A DNA stretch of 64,000 nucleotides from DATMER01 sp035556715 (GCA_035556715.1 DATMER010000055.1:1-64000); one strand, 5' to 3'; shown: positions 16,914 through 26,535, numbered from the stretch's first letter. Notes: generated by a model not told the origin, from the sequence alone. Translations and numbers: made by a program.

Positions 16914-17633
16914 ATGGAAGTAGGCCAGGATGACCTTCGCCGCCGCTATCGGGATCTCGAAACCTTCGAGCTTCTTCACCTCCATCGCAGAGGTGGGCTT
17001 ACAGGCTCGGCAATCGCGGTACTCAAAGAAGTCCTCGACTCACGAGAGCCTGGATGGGAGCATCGCGACGATCGATGGCTCCGATCGGACTTCGAGAGCT
17101 TCCTCCGCGAGGCGGACACGTTGAGTATTCCGGACGAATTCGGTAATCTCGTGGAGCCCCTTTTTCTCCCTGCCGGGCAGGCACCGGACGAGATGGAGAT
17201 CCGGGCCGCTGAAGAGCGGATAGGCGCGCCGCTTCCGCAAGGCTACAAGCTGTTTCTCCGGGTGCTGGGACCGGGCTGTTGGTGCCGTGCGAACGAGATC
17301 TCAGCTCCGGCCGACGTGTTCGTGTTCGATGAATCCACTTGGGAAATGAAGGGATTCGTTGCTATTGTGGAGAATGTCCAAGGTGTTGGCGACTATTTGG
17401 CGTTCAATCCTGCTGATCCGCAAGTCGAAGGCGATAGACCTGTCTACTACTGCGCTCATGATCCCTATGGCTATGCCAGAGTGGCGGACTCCTTCGAGAT
17501 CTGGGCCAGGGAATGTGCTGCCGCCGCACGGCAGGAGCAGGACTTCTACCAGCAGTTTGACGAGGTCGTTTCTGCCAAGTCGAGGGAGCTCGAGGCTAAG
17601 GAGCCAAAGAGATGGTGGCATTTCTGGCGCTGA
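16914..17633 (+). CDS. SMI1/KNR4 (SUKH) family protein
   Basis: A 239-residue protein. Residues about 1-55 (RRRYRDLETFELLHLHRRGG, then LTGSAIAVLKEVLDSRE) are a small helical module often seen in front of other domains. From about 95 the SUKH fold is visible: EIRAAEERIGAPLPQGYKLF, then LRVLGPGCW and DYLAFNP with PVYYCAHDPYG. SUKH proteins are frequently immunity proteins for polymorphic toxins, or cell-wall regulators. No toxin gene adjoins it. Codon usage and GC are lower than neighbours, suggesting horizontal arrival. Confidence 0.75.
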   Translation: MEVGQDDLRRRYRDLETFELLHLHRRGGLTGSAIAVLKEVLDSREPGWEHRDDRWLRSDFESFLREADTLSIPDEFGNLVEPLFLPAGQAPDEMEIRAAEERIGAPLPQGYKLFLRVLGPGCWCRANEISAPADVFVFDESTWEMKGFVAIVENVQGVGDYLAFNPADPQVEGDRPVYYCAHDPYGYARVADSFEIWARECAAAARQEQDFYQQFDEVVSAKSRELEAKEPKRWWHFWR

Positions 17634-17680
17634 AGCGGAAACAGAGACTCTGCGGTTGACGCAGGTATAGGGGAACTGAA

Positions 17681-18322
17681 ATGGCAGACTTTCCCACCCT
17701 CCAGGATGAGTATCAGATGCTCATAGGTGAGTTACGCCAGAACCGAGAGATTCAACTGCAGTCGCTCCTCTCCACCCCTATATGGATCGCCCTCTTCTTC
17801 GGCTTGCTTTCAGCGGGAGGGCCAAGTGCCTTGCAGACACTACCTGCGCTCGTATTAGTTCCCGTTCCGCTGGTGTACATGAGCCTGTTGCTCGTGCTGA
17901 ACCGCCGCAGCTCCGCGGACCAGATCCTTGCATATTTCCGCACTGCGTTCGAACAGAAGCTTGCGCGGGACATCGGCTGGAACTTTCTTCTCCCCGAGTT
18001 CCGCAAACAGGTACGCCTACTTCGAGGCGCCAACAAGAAGCTCACGTACAGAGTACCGCAACGACTCGACTTCATTACGATGATGTGGGCAGTCAACTTT
18101 GTAATAGCGCTGAGCTGCTTGGGAAGCTATGGTGCCCTTCTGCCTGGACTCGGAGTCAAGTTTTGGTCTATTGCGGTTCTTCTGATGCTTGGATACCTTA
18201 TCGCTATCGTCTGGATCTTCCGCCAGGCAGATGCGAAAGCCTACTTCGTCGAGGCATGGCAACGTGTACTTCTTGAGCGGGCGGCCGGATCGGCCAACCC
18301 CGCCGCCCAGCAACAACTGTAG
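17681..18322 (+). CDS. Multipass membrane protein of unknown function
   Basis: A 213-residue protein with four helices in two hairpins (LLSTPIWIALFFGLLSAGGP, LPALVLVPVPLVYMSLLLVL, then MWAVNFVIALSCLGSYGALL and FWSIAVLLMLGYLIAIVWIF) separated by a basic amphipathic middle region. N-terminal 25 residues are acidic and helical. No family recognised. It belongs to the same lower-GC block as the VOC and SUKH genes and follows the latter by 47 nt. Confidence 0.65.
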   Translation: MADFPTLQDEYQMLIGELRQNREIQLQSLLSTPIWIALFFGLLSAGGPSALQTLPALVLVPVPLVYMSLLLVLNRRSSADQILAYFRTAFEQKLARDIGWNFLLPEFRKQVRLLRGANKKLTYRVPQRLDFITMMWAVNFVIALSCLGSYGALLPGLGVKFWSIAVLLMLGYLIAIVWIFRQADAKAYFVEAWQRVLLERAAGSANPAAQQQL

Positions 18323-18422
18323 GAGGGCCGCGGTGCTCAGAGGTGTCGATCCGGCCCCTGACTCGCGGGGTCCTGAGGAGTGCGATAGCATAAAGCCTGT
18401 CGCGACCCTTTCAGGAGGCCTC

Positions 18423-21161
18423 ATGAAGCGTCTCGCCCTGCTCGCTCTCCTCGCACTCCTCGCACTCCCGGCGGCCGGGCTGGAGCCGTACCTCGTCAAG
18501 GACATCAACCCGGTCGCGAGCCCCGTGGGCTCGGACCCGTCGTCCCCAGTCACCTTCGGCGGCGCCGTCCTCTTCTTCGCCAACGACGGGATCTCCGGCC
18601 GGGAGCTGTGGCGCAGCGACGGCACGGCCGCGGGCACCTTCCCGCTCAGCGAGGGCGCCGGGCTCCCGGAGCCGCAGCCGTACCTCGTGACAGAGCGGCT
18701 GTACTTCTTCCTGTCTGGCAATCCCATCGGCGGCTCTCCGAGCCTGTGGGTCAGCGACGGTACGCCCGCCGGCACCTTCCGCCTCACCGATCCCGATGTG
18801 TGGGTCGTCGGAAGGGCGCGGGCCTGGGTCGCCAGCCAGGGCGTCCTCTACTTCACGGCCCGCGACCCGGAGCACGGCGCGGAGCTCTGGCGAACCGACG
18901 GCACCCCCGCGGGGACCCGCCTCGTGGCTGACTTCCGGCCGGGACCCGAGGGCTCGGAGATCAACGAGCTGACGGCGTACCGGGGCCGGGCCTGGTTCGG
19001 CGCCGACGACGGACAGCATGGCGGCGCCCTCTGGCGCACCGACGGCAACGCGGCCGGCACGGTCCTGGTGGTAGATCCGATCCCGTCTTCGGCATCCCAT
19101 GGCGCTCCGGAGTACATCCGGGTCGTGGGCAAGCGCCTCACCTTCTTCGCGCTGCCCCCGGGCCGGGGCCGGAGCCGGCAGCTCTGGGCCGGCGACGGGA
19201 ACGCCAATGGGACCCGGCCGATCACGAACCTGCGCAAGGGGAGCGTCGTCCGGGAACAGCCCGTCGTCGACGGGAACCGGCTCTACTTCGTGGTGGAGCA
19301 CAGCGGGAACCAGCAGCTCTGGATCAGCAACGGCACGGGGCGCGGCACGCGGGCGCTGGCCAGCTTCGAGCAGAATTCCGAGTTCCTGGGGCTCCCCGCG
19401 CCACAGGGCCTCCGCGGCCTGTTCGTGTTCCGGGCGTTCGACCGTGCCCATGGCACCGAGCCCTGGGTCACGGACGGCACCCCGCAGGGCACCCGCCTGC
19501 TGCGGGACGTCTGCCCGGGCGAGTGCTCCAGCGTACCGTTCCCGCAGAGCGTGTTCGCCGGCCGGTTCTACTTCACCGCCGAGGAGGCTGACCACGGCCG
19601 CAAGCTCTGGTCCACGGACGGCACCCCGGAAGGCACCCGCCAGGTGAGCAACATCGACTTCGAGAATCCCTTCGCGTTCTTCGTCGTAGGCGGCCGGCTC
19701 CTCTTCGTGGCCCGGGTCCCCGAGACCGGCTGGGAGATCTGGAGAACCGACGGGACCGCGCAGGGGACCGTCCCGATCACCGATTTCGAGGATCGGTTCA
19801 TCTGGGAGGACGGGTTCCACGGGGCCGTCCTAGGCGGGGTGCTCCTGTTCCGCGGCGAGGACAGTCAGCACGGGGCCGAGCTCTGGCGAACCGACGGCAC
19901 GGCTGCCGGGACCAGGTTCGTCGAGGACATCAACCAGATCGATGTCGGCGGCTCCTTCCCCATGGGCCTGCGGCCGCTGGGAGACGAAGTCGTCTTCGCC
20001 GCGAACGACGGCGTCCCGGGCTTGTGGAGGAGCGACGGCACGGCCGCCGGGACCGTGCGGTTCCGGACGTTCGAACCGGATGAGCTGGACGGCGCGCATC
20101 CGAACGGAGCGTTCGCGGAGGCCGGCGGCAAGCTCTTCTACTTCGCCTACGACAACACGGAGACCCGCTTCACGCCCTGGCGGACGGACGGCACGGAGGC
20201 GGGTACCTTCCGGTTGACCGAGGCGGGCTCGCCGGGCTGCTGCAATACGCGGGAGATGGAGGCCGTGGGGAGCCTGGTGTTCTTCGACCTCCGGGACGAG
20301 GAGCACGGGCTCGAGCCGTGGGTGAGCAACGGCAGCCGGGAGGGGACGCGGCTGCTCCTGGACGTCATGCCCGGACCGGCCGACTCGGGGCCCCGGGAGC
20401 TGACCGCTTTCCAGGGGAAGCTCTACTTCTCGGCCGCCGCTCCCGGCATCGGCCTCGAGCTCTGGCGGAGCGACGGCACCGAGGCGGGCACGGTGCCCCT
20501 GGACCTCCAACCGGGCCCCATCAGCTCGGCGCCGGTCCTCCTCACCGTCCACGCCGACCGTCTCTGGTTCTTCGCGGACGACGGCGTGCACGGCCGGGAG
20601 CTGTGGAGCAGTGACGGCATTGAGACCGGATCGAGGATGGAGGTCGATCTCGCGCCCGGGTCCGCGGACTCCGGAGCCCTGTTCATGGTCTCGCTCGGCG
20701 ACCAGCTCATCATCTCCATCCACGGCAGCGGCCTCTGGGTGACGGACGGCACGCCCGCGGGGACCCGGCGCATCAACGACCGGGAGGTCGAAGCCTTCAC
20801 CTACGGTGACATCTGGACCATCTTCCAGGGCAGGCTCTACTACGTCGCCACCGACGGCACCATCTGGGTGACGGACGGCACCGAGGCCGGAACCGGGAAG
20901 CTCCTCGACCGCGACGGCCACGAGATCTTTGCCCCACAGAAGTTCACAGTCCTGGGCGATCGTCTCATCTTCACCGCCCAGAACATCTTCGGCCTGACGC
21001 TGTGGGAATCCGACGGCACGCCGGCGGGCACGTTCCCTGTCGAGCCGGCCAACATCAACCCCCCGCAGGAGCTGATGGGCGCCGGGGACCGGGTCTTCTT
21101 CCCGTCCTACGATCCTGCCACCGGCTGGGAGCTCTGGGCGGTGGCGCCGGAGTCACCGTAG
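18423..21161 (+). CDS. Secreted ELWxxDGTxxGT repeat protein
   Basis: A 912-residue protein with a Leu-rich signal peptide (MKRLALLALLALLALPAAGL) and about eighteen copies of the ELWxxDGTxxGT motif spaced roughly 45-50 residues apart (LWRSDGTAAGT, LWVSDGTPAGT, LWSTDGTPEGT and so on). Each repeat also carries a strand such as LYFTARD or LFFANDG before it, so the protein is expected to fold as one or more beta-propellers. Acts outside the cytoplasm; roles proposed for such proteins are adhesion and binding. The start was placed at ATG 18423 with AGGAGG upstream; an ORF extension to 18189 is antisense to nothing but lacks a signal. No C-terminal sorting domain is visible. Confidence 0.88.
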   Translation: MKRLALLALLALLALPAAGLEPYLVKDINPVASPVGSDPSSPVTFGGAVLFFANDGISGRELWRSDGTAAGTFPLSEGAGLPEPQPYLVTERLYFFLSGNPIGGSPSLWVSDGTPAGTFRLTDPDVWVVGRARAWVASQGVLYFTARDPEHGAELWRTDGTPAGTRLVADFRPGPEGSEINELTAYRGRAWFGADDGQHGGALWRTDGNAAGTVLVVDPIPSSASHGAPEYIRVVGKRLTFFALPPGRGRSRQLWAGDGNANGTRPITNLRKGSVVREQPVVDGNRLYFVVEHSGNQQLWISNGTGRGTRALASFEQNSEFLGLPAPQGLRGLFVFRAFDRAHGTEPWVTDGTPQGTRLLRDVCPGECSSVPFPQSVFAGRFYFTAEEADHGRKLWSTDGTPEGTRQVSNIDFENPFAFFVVGGRLLFVARVPETGWEIWRTDGTAQGTVPITDFEDRFIWEDGFHGAVLGGVLLFRGEDSQHGAELWRTDGTAAGTRFVEDINQIDVGGSFPMGLRPLGDEVVFAANDGVPGLWRSDGTAAGTVRFRTFEPDELDGAHPNGAFAEAGGKLFYFAYDNTETRFTPWRTDGTEAGTFRLTEAGSPGCCNTREMEAVGSLVFFDLRDEEHGLEPWVSNGSREGTRLLLDVMPGPADSGPRELTAFQGKLYFSAAAPGIGLELWRSDGTEAGTVPLDLQPGPISSAPVLLTVHADRLWFFADDGVHGRELWSSDGIETGSRMEVDLAPGSADSGALFMVSLGDQLIISIHGSGLWVTDGTPAGTRRINDREVEAFTYGDIWTIFQGRLYYVATDGTIWVTDGTEAGTGKLLDRDGHEIFAPQKFTVLGDRLIFTAQNIFGLTLWESDGTPAGTFPVEPANINPPQELMGAGDRVFFPSYDPATGWELWAVAPESP

Positions 21162-21182
21162 GCCCTGCATAGGAGGTTCTCC

Positions 21183-21971
21183 ATGGCTGCGGACCCTATC
21201 GATCAGATTCTCCAGGAGATGGACGAAATCGTCTCCTGGTGCCTCGCGAACGGCAGCCGCGCCGGATATTTCGCGGCGCTCTACCGGCGGGTGACGCGGA
21301 CGGTGCGATCCCGCATCGGCACCGGCTACTTCGACGACGACCAGCGCATGGAGGTGCTCGACGTCACTTTCGCCACGCGCTACCTGACCGCGTTCCGGCA
21401 GTGGCAGGCGGGCGATCCCACGATCTCTGCGTGCTGGAAGGTGGCCTTCGACGCCGTGCCGGACCCGACCCTGATCATCCTCCAGAACCTGCTCGTGGGC
21501 ATGAACGCCCATATCGACTACGACCTCGGGATCGCCGCCGCCCAGGTGGCCGGCACTATGGAGGGGCTGGAGAGCCTCCATGATGACTTCGACAAGATCA
21601 ACGCCCTGCTCGGCTGCCTGGTGCCCACCGTCTTCACCGAGCTGGGCGATCTCTCACCCCTGATCCATCTGGCCGAGGAGATCGGCGAGCCGGATGAGGA
21701 GAAGCTGGTGGACGATCTGATGAAGGTGGCGCGGGACTTCTCCTGGCTGCTCGCCAACGAGCTGGTGATCCTCCGCGATGCTCCCGACCTCCAGCAGAAG
21801 CTTCTGGTCATGAAGGACAAGGAAGCGAGCTGGCTCGGCACGAAGATCGTCCACCCCGGCGGCTCGCTCGAGAAGATCTTCCACGTGATCTGGCTCGCCG
21901 AGTCCAAGGAAGTGGTCAAGAACATCGAGGTGCTGGCCGCGCCGGAGATGTTGCCGGCGAGCTGCGGGTGA
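21183..21971 (+). CDS. DUF5995 family protein
   Basis: A 262-residue all-helical soluble protein. Characteristic segments are GYFAALYRRVTRTVRSRI, FDDDQRMEVLDVTFATRYL and LQNLLVGMNAHIDYDLGIAA, which match my recollection of DUF5995 proteins found in Actinobacteria and Acidobacteriota. Function unknown; the HIDYDLG and WLAESKE segments could contribute ligands. GGAGG lies before the ATG; the gene is 21 nt after the ELW-repeat gene and 18 nt before the next. Confidence 0.7.
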   Translation: MAADPIDQILQEMDEIVSWCLANGSRAGYFAALYRRVTRTVRSRIGTGYFDDDQRMEVLDVTFATRYLTAFRQWQAGDPTISACWKVAFDAVPDPTLIILQNLLVGMNAHIDYDLGIAAAQVAGTMEGLESLHDDFDKINALLGCLVPTVFTELGDLSPLIHLAEEIGEPDEEKLVDDLMKVARDFSWLLANELVILRDAPDLQQKLLVMKDKEASWLGTKIVHPGGSLEKIFHVIWLAESKEVVKNIEVLAAPEMLPASCG

Positions 21972-21989
21972 AAGAGCCCTCACCTCGCT

Positions 21990-22580
21990 ATGAATCCCAT
22001 CACTCATCTTCTGGCGTCGTGGTCTCTTGCTGAAGCTTCGGGTCTCGAGGCGCGCGACCGCGCAATCGTCGCCTGGGTCGGTCTCTCTCCGGACCTCGAC
22101 GGCCTGGGGGCCATTCCGGACGTCGTCGCTCGTATCCTCGGCCATGGCGACCCGGCCTTTTATGGCCGCTATCACCATCTTCTTCTCCATGGATTATTCG
22201 GCGCGGTCCTACTGCCGGCCATTACCATGACTCTCGCTCGCCGACGGCTTGCGGTGTTCTTCTGGGGGGTGGCCGCTGTCCACCTTCACCTCGCCTGTGA
22301 TCTGGTGGGTTCTCGCGGTCCCGCGCCCGATGACGTCTGGCCCATCCACTACCTTGCGCCTTTTACGGAAGCGCTCACGTTCTCCTGGTCCGGCCAGTGG
22401 CCCCTCAACGCGTGGCAGAACGTCATGTTCACTTTTGTCCTCCTCGCGTTCGCTTTCGTCCGGGCAGCGACGGTCGCTCACTCGCCCGTCAGCCTCTTCA
22501 GCTCCCGCGCCCACCAGGCCTTCGTCATGACGGTCCAGAGCCGCTGGCGCCAGATCCAGGGGCGGATCAGCTCGGTCTAA
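21990..22580 (+). CDS. YdjM/DUF457-like membrane metal-dependent hydrolase
   Basis: A 196-residue integral membrane protein with the LexA-regulated/DUF457 pattern: MNPITHLLASWSLAE with an early His, then GLSPDLDG, HHLLLHGLFGAVLLP and VAAVHLHLACDLVGSRGP. The spaced His and Asp residues at membrane edges are thought to bind a divalent metal and hydrolyse a lipid phosphate or similar. Four to five helices. No SOS box seen. Probable last gene of the 21183 transcript. Confidence 0.72.
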   Translation: MNPITHLLASWSLAEASGLEARDRAIVAWVGLSPDLDGLGAIPDVVARILGHGDPAFYGRYHHLLLHGLFGAVLLPAITMTLARRRLAVFFWGVAAVHLHLACDLVGSRGPAPDDVWPIHYLAPFTEALTFSWSGQWPLNAWQNVMFTFVLLAFAFVRAATVAHSPVSLFSSRAHQAFVMTVQSRWRQIQGRISSV

Positions 22581-22701
22581 TCCGCGCCGTCGGGCTCGAA
22601 GATGGCTTGAAAGCCATGCTTGCTTGCCGTGTAAGGTTCGTGCCCCGCCCGAGACTACCTCTTCAGAACGCGGGCAATCCGGCCCGCAAGGAGGTTCCGA
22701 G

Positions 22702-24105
22702 ATGGGTGGTCTCGTGCGCAGTCTTTCTGGCGCTCTGGCTTTCGCGGCGATGCCCTTGGTTCCCTGTCACATCGAGGGGTTCTCCGAGGAGGTGCTCTGC
22801 GGCACGCACCGGGTTTTCGAGGACCGGGCGGCGCGGACGGGCCGGACGATCGACCTGAAGGTGGCCGTGGTGCCGGCCCTGCGCCGGGAGGGTGCGCCTG
22901 ATCCCCTGTTCCTCCTGGCGGGCGGACCGGGACAGGGGGCGACGAAGTACGGGCCCCTGATCCCCACGGCTTTCAAAGAGGTCCGCAAGACCCGGGACGT
23001 CGTGCTCGTGGACCTGCGCGGGACCGGCGGCTCGAACCCGCTCGGCTGTGATCTCGGGGATCCGCTCACATTCCTGAAGGAGGGAGACATCGACGCCTCG
23101 TCCTGCCTCCGGGAGCTGAAGGGCGACCCGCGTTTCTACACCACCGAGCCGGCCGTGGACGACCTCGACGAGGTCCGCGCCGCTCTCGGCTACGAGCGGA
23201 TCAATCTGTGGGGCGGCTCCTACGGCACCCGGGCGGCCCTGGTCTATGCGCGGCGGCATCCCGACCGCGTTCGCACCGTCGTGCTCGACGGCGCCGCCCC
23301 TTTTGAGATTGCACTCCCGCTCTACAACGCCTGGGGCGCCCAGAGGGCCATGGACCGCCTCCTCGCCGACTGTGCGGCCGAGCCGGAGTGCCGCACCGCG
23401 TACCCTCGCCTCCGGGAGGAGCTTGCCGAGGTCTTCGCCCGGCTGGATCAGGGGCCGGTGCGGACGAGCCTGCATCATCCCCGAAGCGGAAAACCTGTCG
23501 AGATATCGATCACCCGGGGCGGCTTCGCATCGGGCTTGAGAGGGATGCTCTACACGCCGGCGCACGCCAGCCTCATCCCCTGGGTCGTCCACTCCGCCAG
23601 ACAGGGGGACTTCGCGCCCTTCGCGACCCTGACGCTCGAAACGGCTTCGTGGTCCACCGAGACGATGAGCCTGGGCATGACTCTCTCGGTGCTCTGCTCG
23701 GAGGACGTACACCGCATCCGGGACGAGGAGGCGGAGCGCGAGGTCCGCGGCACCTTCGCCGGAACCTTCGAGATCGACGCGTGGCGGCGGATGTGCGAGG
23801 ACTGGCCGCGCGGCCCGGTTCCCGCCCTGGACAGACGGCTTCTGCGCGTGCCGGCCCTGATACTCTCGGGCGATCTCGATCCGGTGACTCCTCCGCGCTG
23901 GGGCGAGGCCATGAAGAAACATTTTCCCGGCGCCCTGCACGTGGTGGTTCCCGGCACCGCGCACAACACGTCCACGACCGGCTGCGTGCCGGACCTGATC
24001 GCCCGGTTCGTGGACCAGGGCGGAGCCGGAGGGATCGACCCCTCCTGTGTGCGCAAGGTCCGCCGTCCGCCGTTCGTGATCGATCCTTCCGGCACCGCTC
24101 CGTAG
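22702..24105 (+). CDS. Secreted alpha/beta hydrolase of the TAP/prolyl aminopeptidase type
   Basis: A 467-residue enzyme with a hydrophobic N-terminal segment (MGGLVRSLSGALAFAAMPLV) that should direct export. Oxyanion motif LFLLAGGPGQGATKY, nucleophile Ser173 in LWGGSYGTRAALVYARRHPD, acid in LILSGDLDPVTPP and His in PGTAHNTSTTGC. The layout (abhydrolase_1 plus TAP-like C-terminal domain) is that of tripeptidyl aminopeptidases such as Streptomyces SlpD/E. Paired Cys near the C-terminus suggests a disulfide. AAGGAGG precedes ATG 22702. It ends 3 nt before the NatA gene. Confidence 0.88.
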   Translation: MGGLVRSLSGALAFAAMPLVPCHIEGFSEEVLCGTHRVFEDRAARTGRTIDLKVAVVPALRREGAPDPLFLLAGGPGQGATKYGPLIPTAFKEVRKTRDVVLVDLRGTGGSNPLGCDLGDPLTFLKEGDIDASSCLRELKGDPRFYTTEPAVDDLDEVRAALGYERINLWGGSYGTRAALVYARRHPDRVRTVVLDGAAPFEIALPLYNAWGAQRAMDRLLADCAAEPECRTAYPRLREELAEVFARLDQGPVRTSLHHPRSGKPVEISITRGGFASGLRGMLYTPAHASLIPWVVHSARQGDFAPFATLTLETASWSTETMSLGMTLSVLCSEDVHRIRDEEAEREVRGTFAGTFEIDAWRRMCEDWPRGPVPALDRRLLRVPALILSGDLDPVTPPRWGEAMKKHFPGALHVVVPGTAHNTSTTGCVPDLIARFVDQGGAGGIDPSCVRKVRRPPFVIDPSGTAP

Positions 24106-24108
24106 GAG

Positions 24109-24813
24109 ATGACGATGATCGAAGCCCAAGGGTTGCAAAAACGTTTCGGTTCGAAGCTCGCCGTGGAGGATGTTTCGTTCGCGGCGCCTGACGGATGTGT
24201 CACGGCCCTGCTCGGCCCGAACGGCGCGGGCAAGACCACCTCTCTTCGCATTCTCTACGGATTGCTTCGGCCGGACGCGGGAAGAGCGGTAGTGGATGGC
24301 GCGCTCGGCGTGCTGCCGGATTCCTCGGGCCTGTATGCCCGGCTGACGGCCCGCGAGCACCTGCGCTATGCCGCCCGTCTCCAGGGATTGTCCATGAAGG
24401 AGGCGGAAGAGCGGGCCGGCGCGATGATCGATCGGCTCGGCATGCGGGAGATCGCCGACCGTCCCGCCGCGGGCTTTTCCCAGGGGGAACGGCGCAAGGT
24501 GGCGCTCGGCCGGGCTCTGATCCACGATCCTCGCAATGTTGTGCTGGACGAGCCCACGAACGGGCTCGACGTGCCCGCCACCCGCGCCATGCGCCGCCAG
24601 GTGCGCGAGCTGGCTGAGGCCGGAAAGTGCGTGCTCTTCTCCACTCACATCCTCCAGGAGGTGGCCGCGGTGTGCGACCGGGTGGTGGTCCTCGCCCGCG
24701 GACGGGTGGTTGCCGAAGGGACACCATCTGAGCTGCTCGACCGTACAGGCCAGACGAACCTGGAAGACGCCTTCGTTCAATTGATCGGTACCGAAGAGGG
24801 GCTGGGAGCATGA
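24109..24813 (+). CDS. natA: NatA-like ABC transporter ATPase
   Basis: A 234-residue ATPase: Walker A LLGPNGAGKTTSLRILYGLL, an unusual signature FSQGERRKVALGRALIHDP in place of LSGGQ, Walker B NVVLDEPTNGLDVPATR, and switch His STHILQEVAAVCDRV. The FSQGxxxKV signature and the LDVPATR continuation are typical of NatA, the Na+-exporting ABC ATPase subunit of Bacillus and relatives. The partner permease gene overlaps by 4 nt (ATGA). The ion or drug exported is inferred. Confidence 0.88.
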   Translation: MTMIEAQGLQKRFGSKLAVEDVSFAAPDGCVTALLGPNGAGKTTSLRILYGLLRPDAGRAVVDGALGVLPDSSGLYARLTAREHLRYAARLQGLSMKEAEERAGAMIDRLGMREIADRPAAGFSQGERRKVALGRALIHDPRNVVLDEPTNGLDVPATRAMRRQVRELAEAGKCVLFSTHILQEVAAVCDRVVVLARGRVVAEGTPSELLDRTGQTNLEDAFVQLIGTEEGLGA

Positions 24814-25988
24814 CATCGAAAACCCTTGCTGTCTTCACCAAGGAAGCTCTCGACGCGGCGCGCGATCGCCGGTCTCTCAGCTCGGCGTTGATCTATTCGC
24901 TGTTCGGTCCGCTGGTGCTCGCCCTGGCCCTCGGCGCCCTCGCCCGGAGCACTTCGGACGACGGACCGTTGCGCCTGACTGTAAGCGGCTCGGAGCACGC
25001 GCCGTCGCTCATCCGCTACCTGGAGCAGAACGGGGTCGAGGTGGTCCGTCCGCCCGCGCCGCCCGCGAGCATTCATTCCGCGGTCCGGTCCGGCGATCTC
25101 CTCATGGCGCTGATGATCCCCAAGGACTACACCAAGGATTTCCGGGCCTCAAAACCGGCACGGGTCGAGCTGGTGTACGACGCTTCGCGCAGCGACTCCC
25201 GCAGCCCGGTGCGGCGAGTCGAGGCGCTCGTCCAGCGCTATGGGACGCAGATCGCGGGGCTGCGGCTCGCCGCCCGCGGGGTGAGCCCGCAGGTGGCGCA
25301 GCCGGTGCGGCTCGCCCAGATCGACCTCTCCACCGCTGCATCGCGGGCGGCGCTCGCCCTCGGCACGTTGCCGATCTTCCTCCTCATGGCGGCCTTCGTC
25401 AGCGCCATGAACATTGCCATCGACACGACCGCGGGCGAGCGCGAGCGGGGGTCGCTCGAGCCGCTGCTCGTCCACGCGGTGCCGCGGACGGACCTCGTCG
25501 CAGGCAAGTGGATGGCAGCCTCGCTGTTCAATCTGCTCGGCATGGCCCTGACGCTCCTGGTCTCGTTCCTGGTGCTGCGCTGGGACCGGTTGGAGGAGCT
25601 GGACGTGCCGGTGGCCCTGAGCCCGGGGGATACGCTGCGCCTGTTCGGGCTCCTCATCCCCCTGGCCCTGTTCGCGCCGGCCCTCCAGATGCTGATCTCG
25701 CTCTTCGCCCGGAGCTTCAAGGAGGCCCAGACCTACCTCTCGCTGCTGATCTTCGTGCCGGTGATCCCGGGCTTTCTCTTCAGCTTTCAGCGGATCGATC
25801 CGGAGCCCTGGATGCGGACGGTACCGGTCCTCGCGGAGCAGGTCCTGATATCCGACCTGCTGCGCGGCCAGGCGGTCGGCCCGGCCATCCAACTGATCGC
25901 TGCGGGAGCGACTCTGCTGGCCGCGGCAATCTGTCTCGCTGTGACAGCCCGGATGCTGAGCCATGAGCGGATCGTCCTCGGCCGTTAG
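24810..25988 (+). CDS. natB: NatB-like ABC transporter permease
   Basis: A 392-residue permease with an N-terminal helix (LIYSLFGPLVLALALGALAR), a large extracytoplasmic domain (about 50-180) and six C-terminal helices beginning with ALALGTLPIFLLMAAFVSAM. The DTTAGERERGSLEPLLVHAV motif after the second helix is diagnostic of the NatB/ABC-2 CPR0540-type permeases, as is GKWMAASLFNLLGMALTLLV. The sigma-factor gene overlaps its 3' end by 26 nt when the upstream start is used. Confidence 0.88.
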   Translation: MTSKTLAVFTKEALDAARDRRSLSSALIYSLFGPLVLALALGALARSTSDDGPLRLTVSGSEHAPSLIRYLEQNGVEVVRPPAPPASIHSAVRSGDLLMALMIPKDYTKDFRASKPARVELVYDASRSDSRSPVRRVEALVQRYGTQIAGLRLAARGVSPQVAQPVRLAQIDLSTAASRAALALGTLPIFLLMAAFVSAMNIAIDTTAGERERGSLEPLLVHAVPRTDLVAGKWMAASLFNLLGMALTLLVSFLVLRWDRLEELDVPVALSPGDTLRLFGLLIPLALFAPALQMLISLFARSFKEAQTYLSLLIFVPVIPGFLFSFQRIDPEPWMRTVPVLAEQVLISDLLRGQAVGPAIQLIAAGATLLAAAICLAVTARMLSHERIVLGR

Positions 25989-26535
25989 CACCAATCCGGA
26001 GGGGGTAGACTCCCTGGACGTGTCCCGAGCCCTGGAAGAGCGCTACGACCGGATCCTGCGCGAGCACGGCCCTGCATTGCGGCGAGTGGCCGCGATCTAC
26101 GAAGCCGATCCCGCGCGCCGGGAGGATCTCTTCCAGGACGTCTGCCTGGCTCTCTGGCAGGCTCTCCCCCGCTTCCGGGGAGACTGCTCGGAGCGGACGT
26201 TTGCCTTTCGAATCGCTCACAACCGCGGTCTCAGCCATGGATGGAAAGCGCGAGGCACAATGATTCCCGGCACGGCGGCTCTCGAAGAGGCGGAGGAGAT
26301 CGCCGACCACCGCCACGATCCGGAGAGCGAGCTCTATGAGCGCGACCGGCGCGAACGGCTGCGCGAGGCGGTCCGCCGTCTGCCTCCCGTGGCACGTCAG
26401 GTCGTGGCTCTCAGCCTGGAGGGGCTCAGCCACCGCGAGATCGGCGAGGTGCTGGGCCTGACCGAGAACAACGTTGCCGTGCGCCTGACCCGGGCGAGAA
26501 AGCTCCTGCGGCAGATCCTGGAGACAGGGAAATGA
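25963..26535 (+). CDS. ECF-type RNA polymerase sigma factor
   Basis: A 190-residue sigma-70 family protein. Region 2 is seen in DLFQDVCLALWQALPRFRGD and TFAFRIAHNRGLSHGWK; region 4 in LREAVRRLPPVARQVVALSL, then LEGLSHREIGEVLGLTENNV and AVRLTRARKLLRQIL. The first 19 residues (MSGSSSAVSTNPEGVDSLD) look unstructured. A GTG at 26020, preceded by TAGACT at 26006-26011, would start the protein at MSRALEERYDRIL and may be the true start from an internal promoter. Its stop overlaps the ATG of a membrane protein gene that may regulate it. Confidence 0.9.
   Translation: MSGSSSAVSTNPEGVDSLDVSRALEERYDRILREHGPALRRVAAIYEADPARREDLFQDVCLALWQALPRFRGDCSERTFAFRIAHNRGLSHGWKARGTMIPGTAALEEAEEIADHRHDPESELYERDRRERLREAVRRLPPVARQVVALSLEGLSHREIGEVLGLTENNVAVRLTRARKLLRQILETGK

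Noticed and set aside
22663..24816. 717-codon minus-strand open frame
   Set aside because: Antisense to the alpha/beta hydrolase and NatA genes, both with full catalytic motifs on the plus strand.
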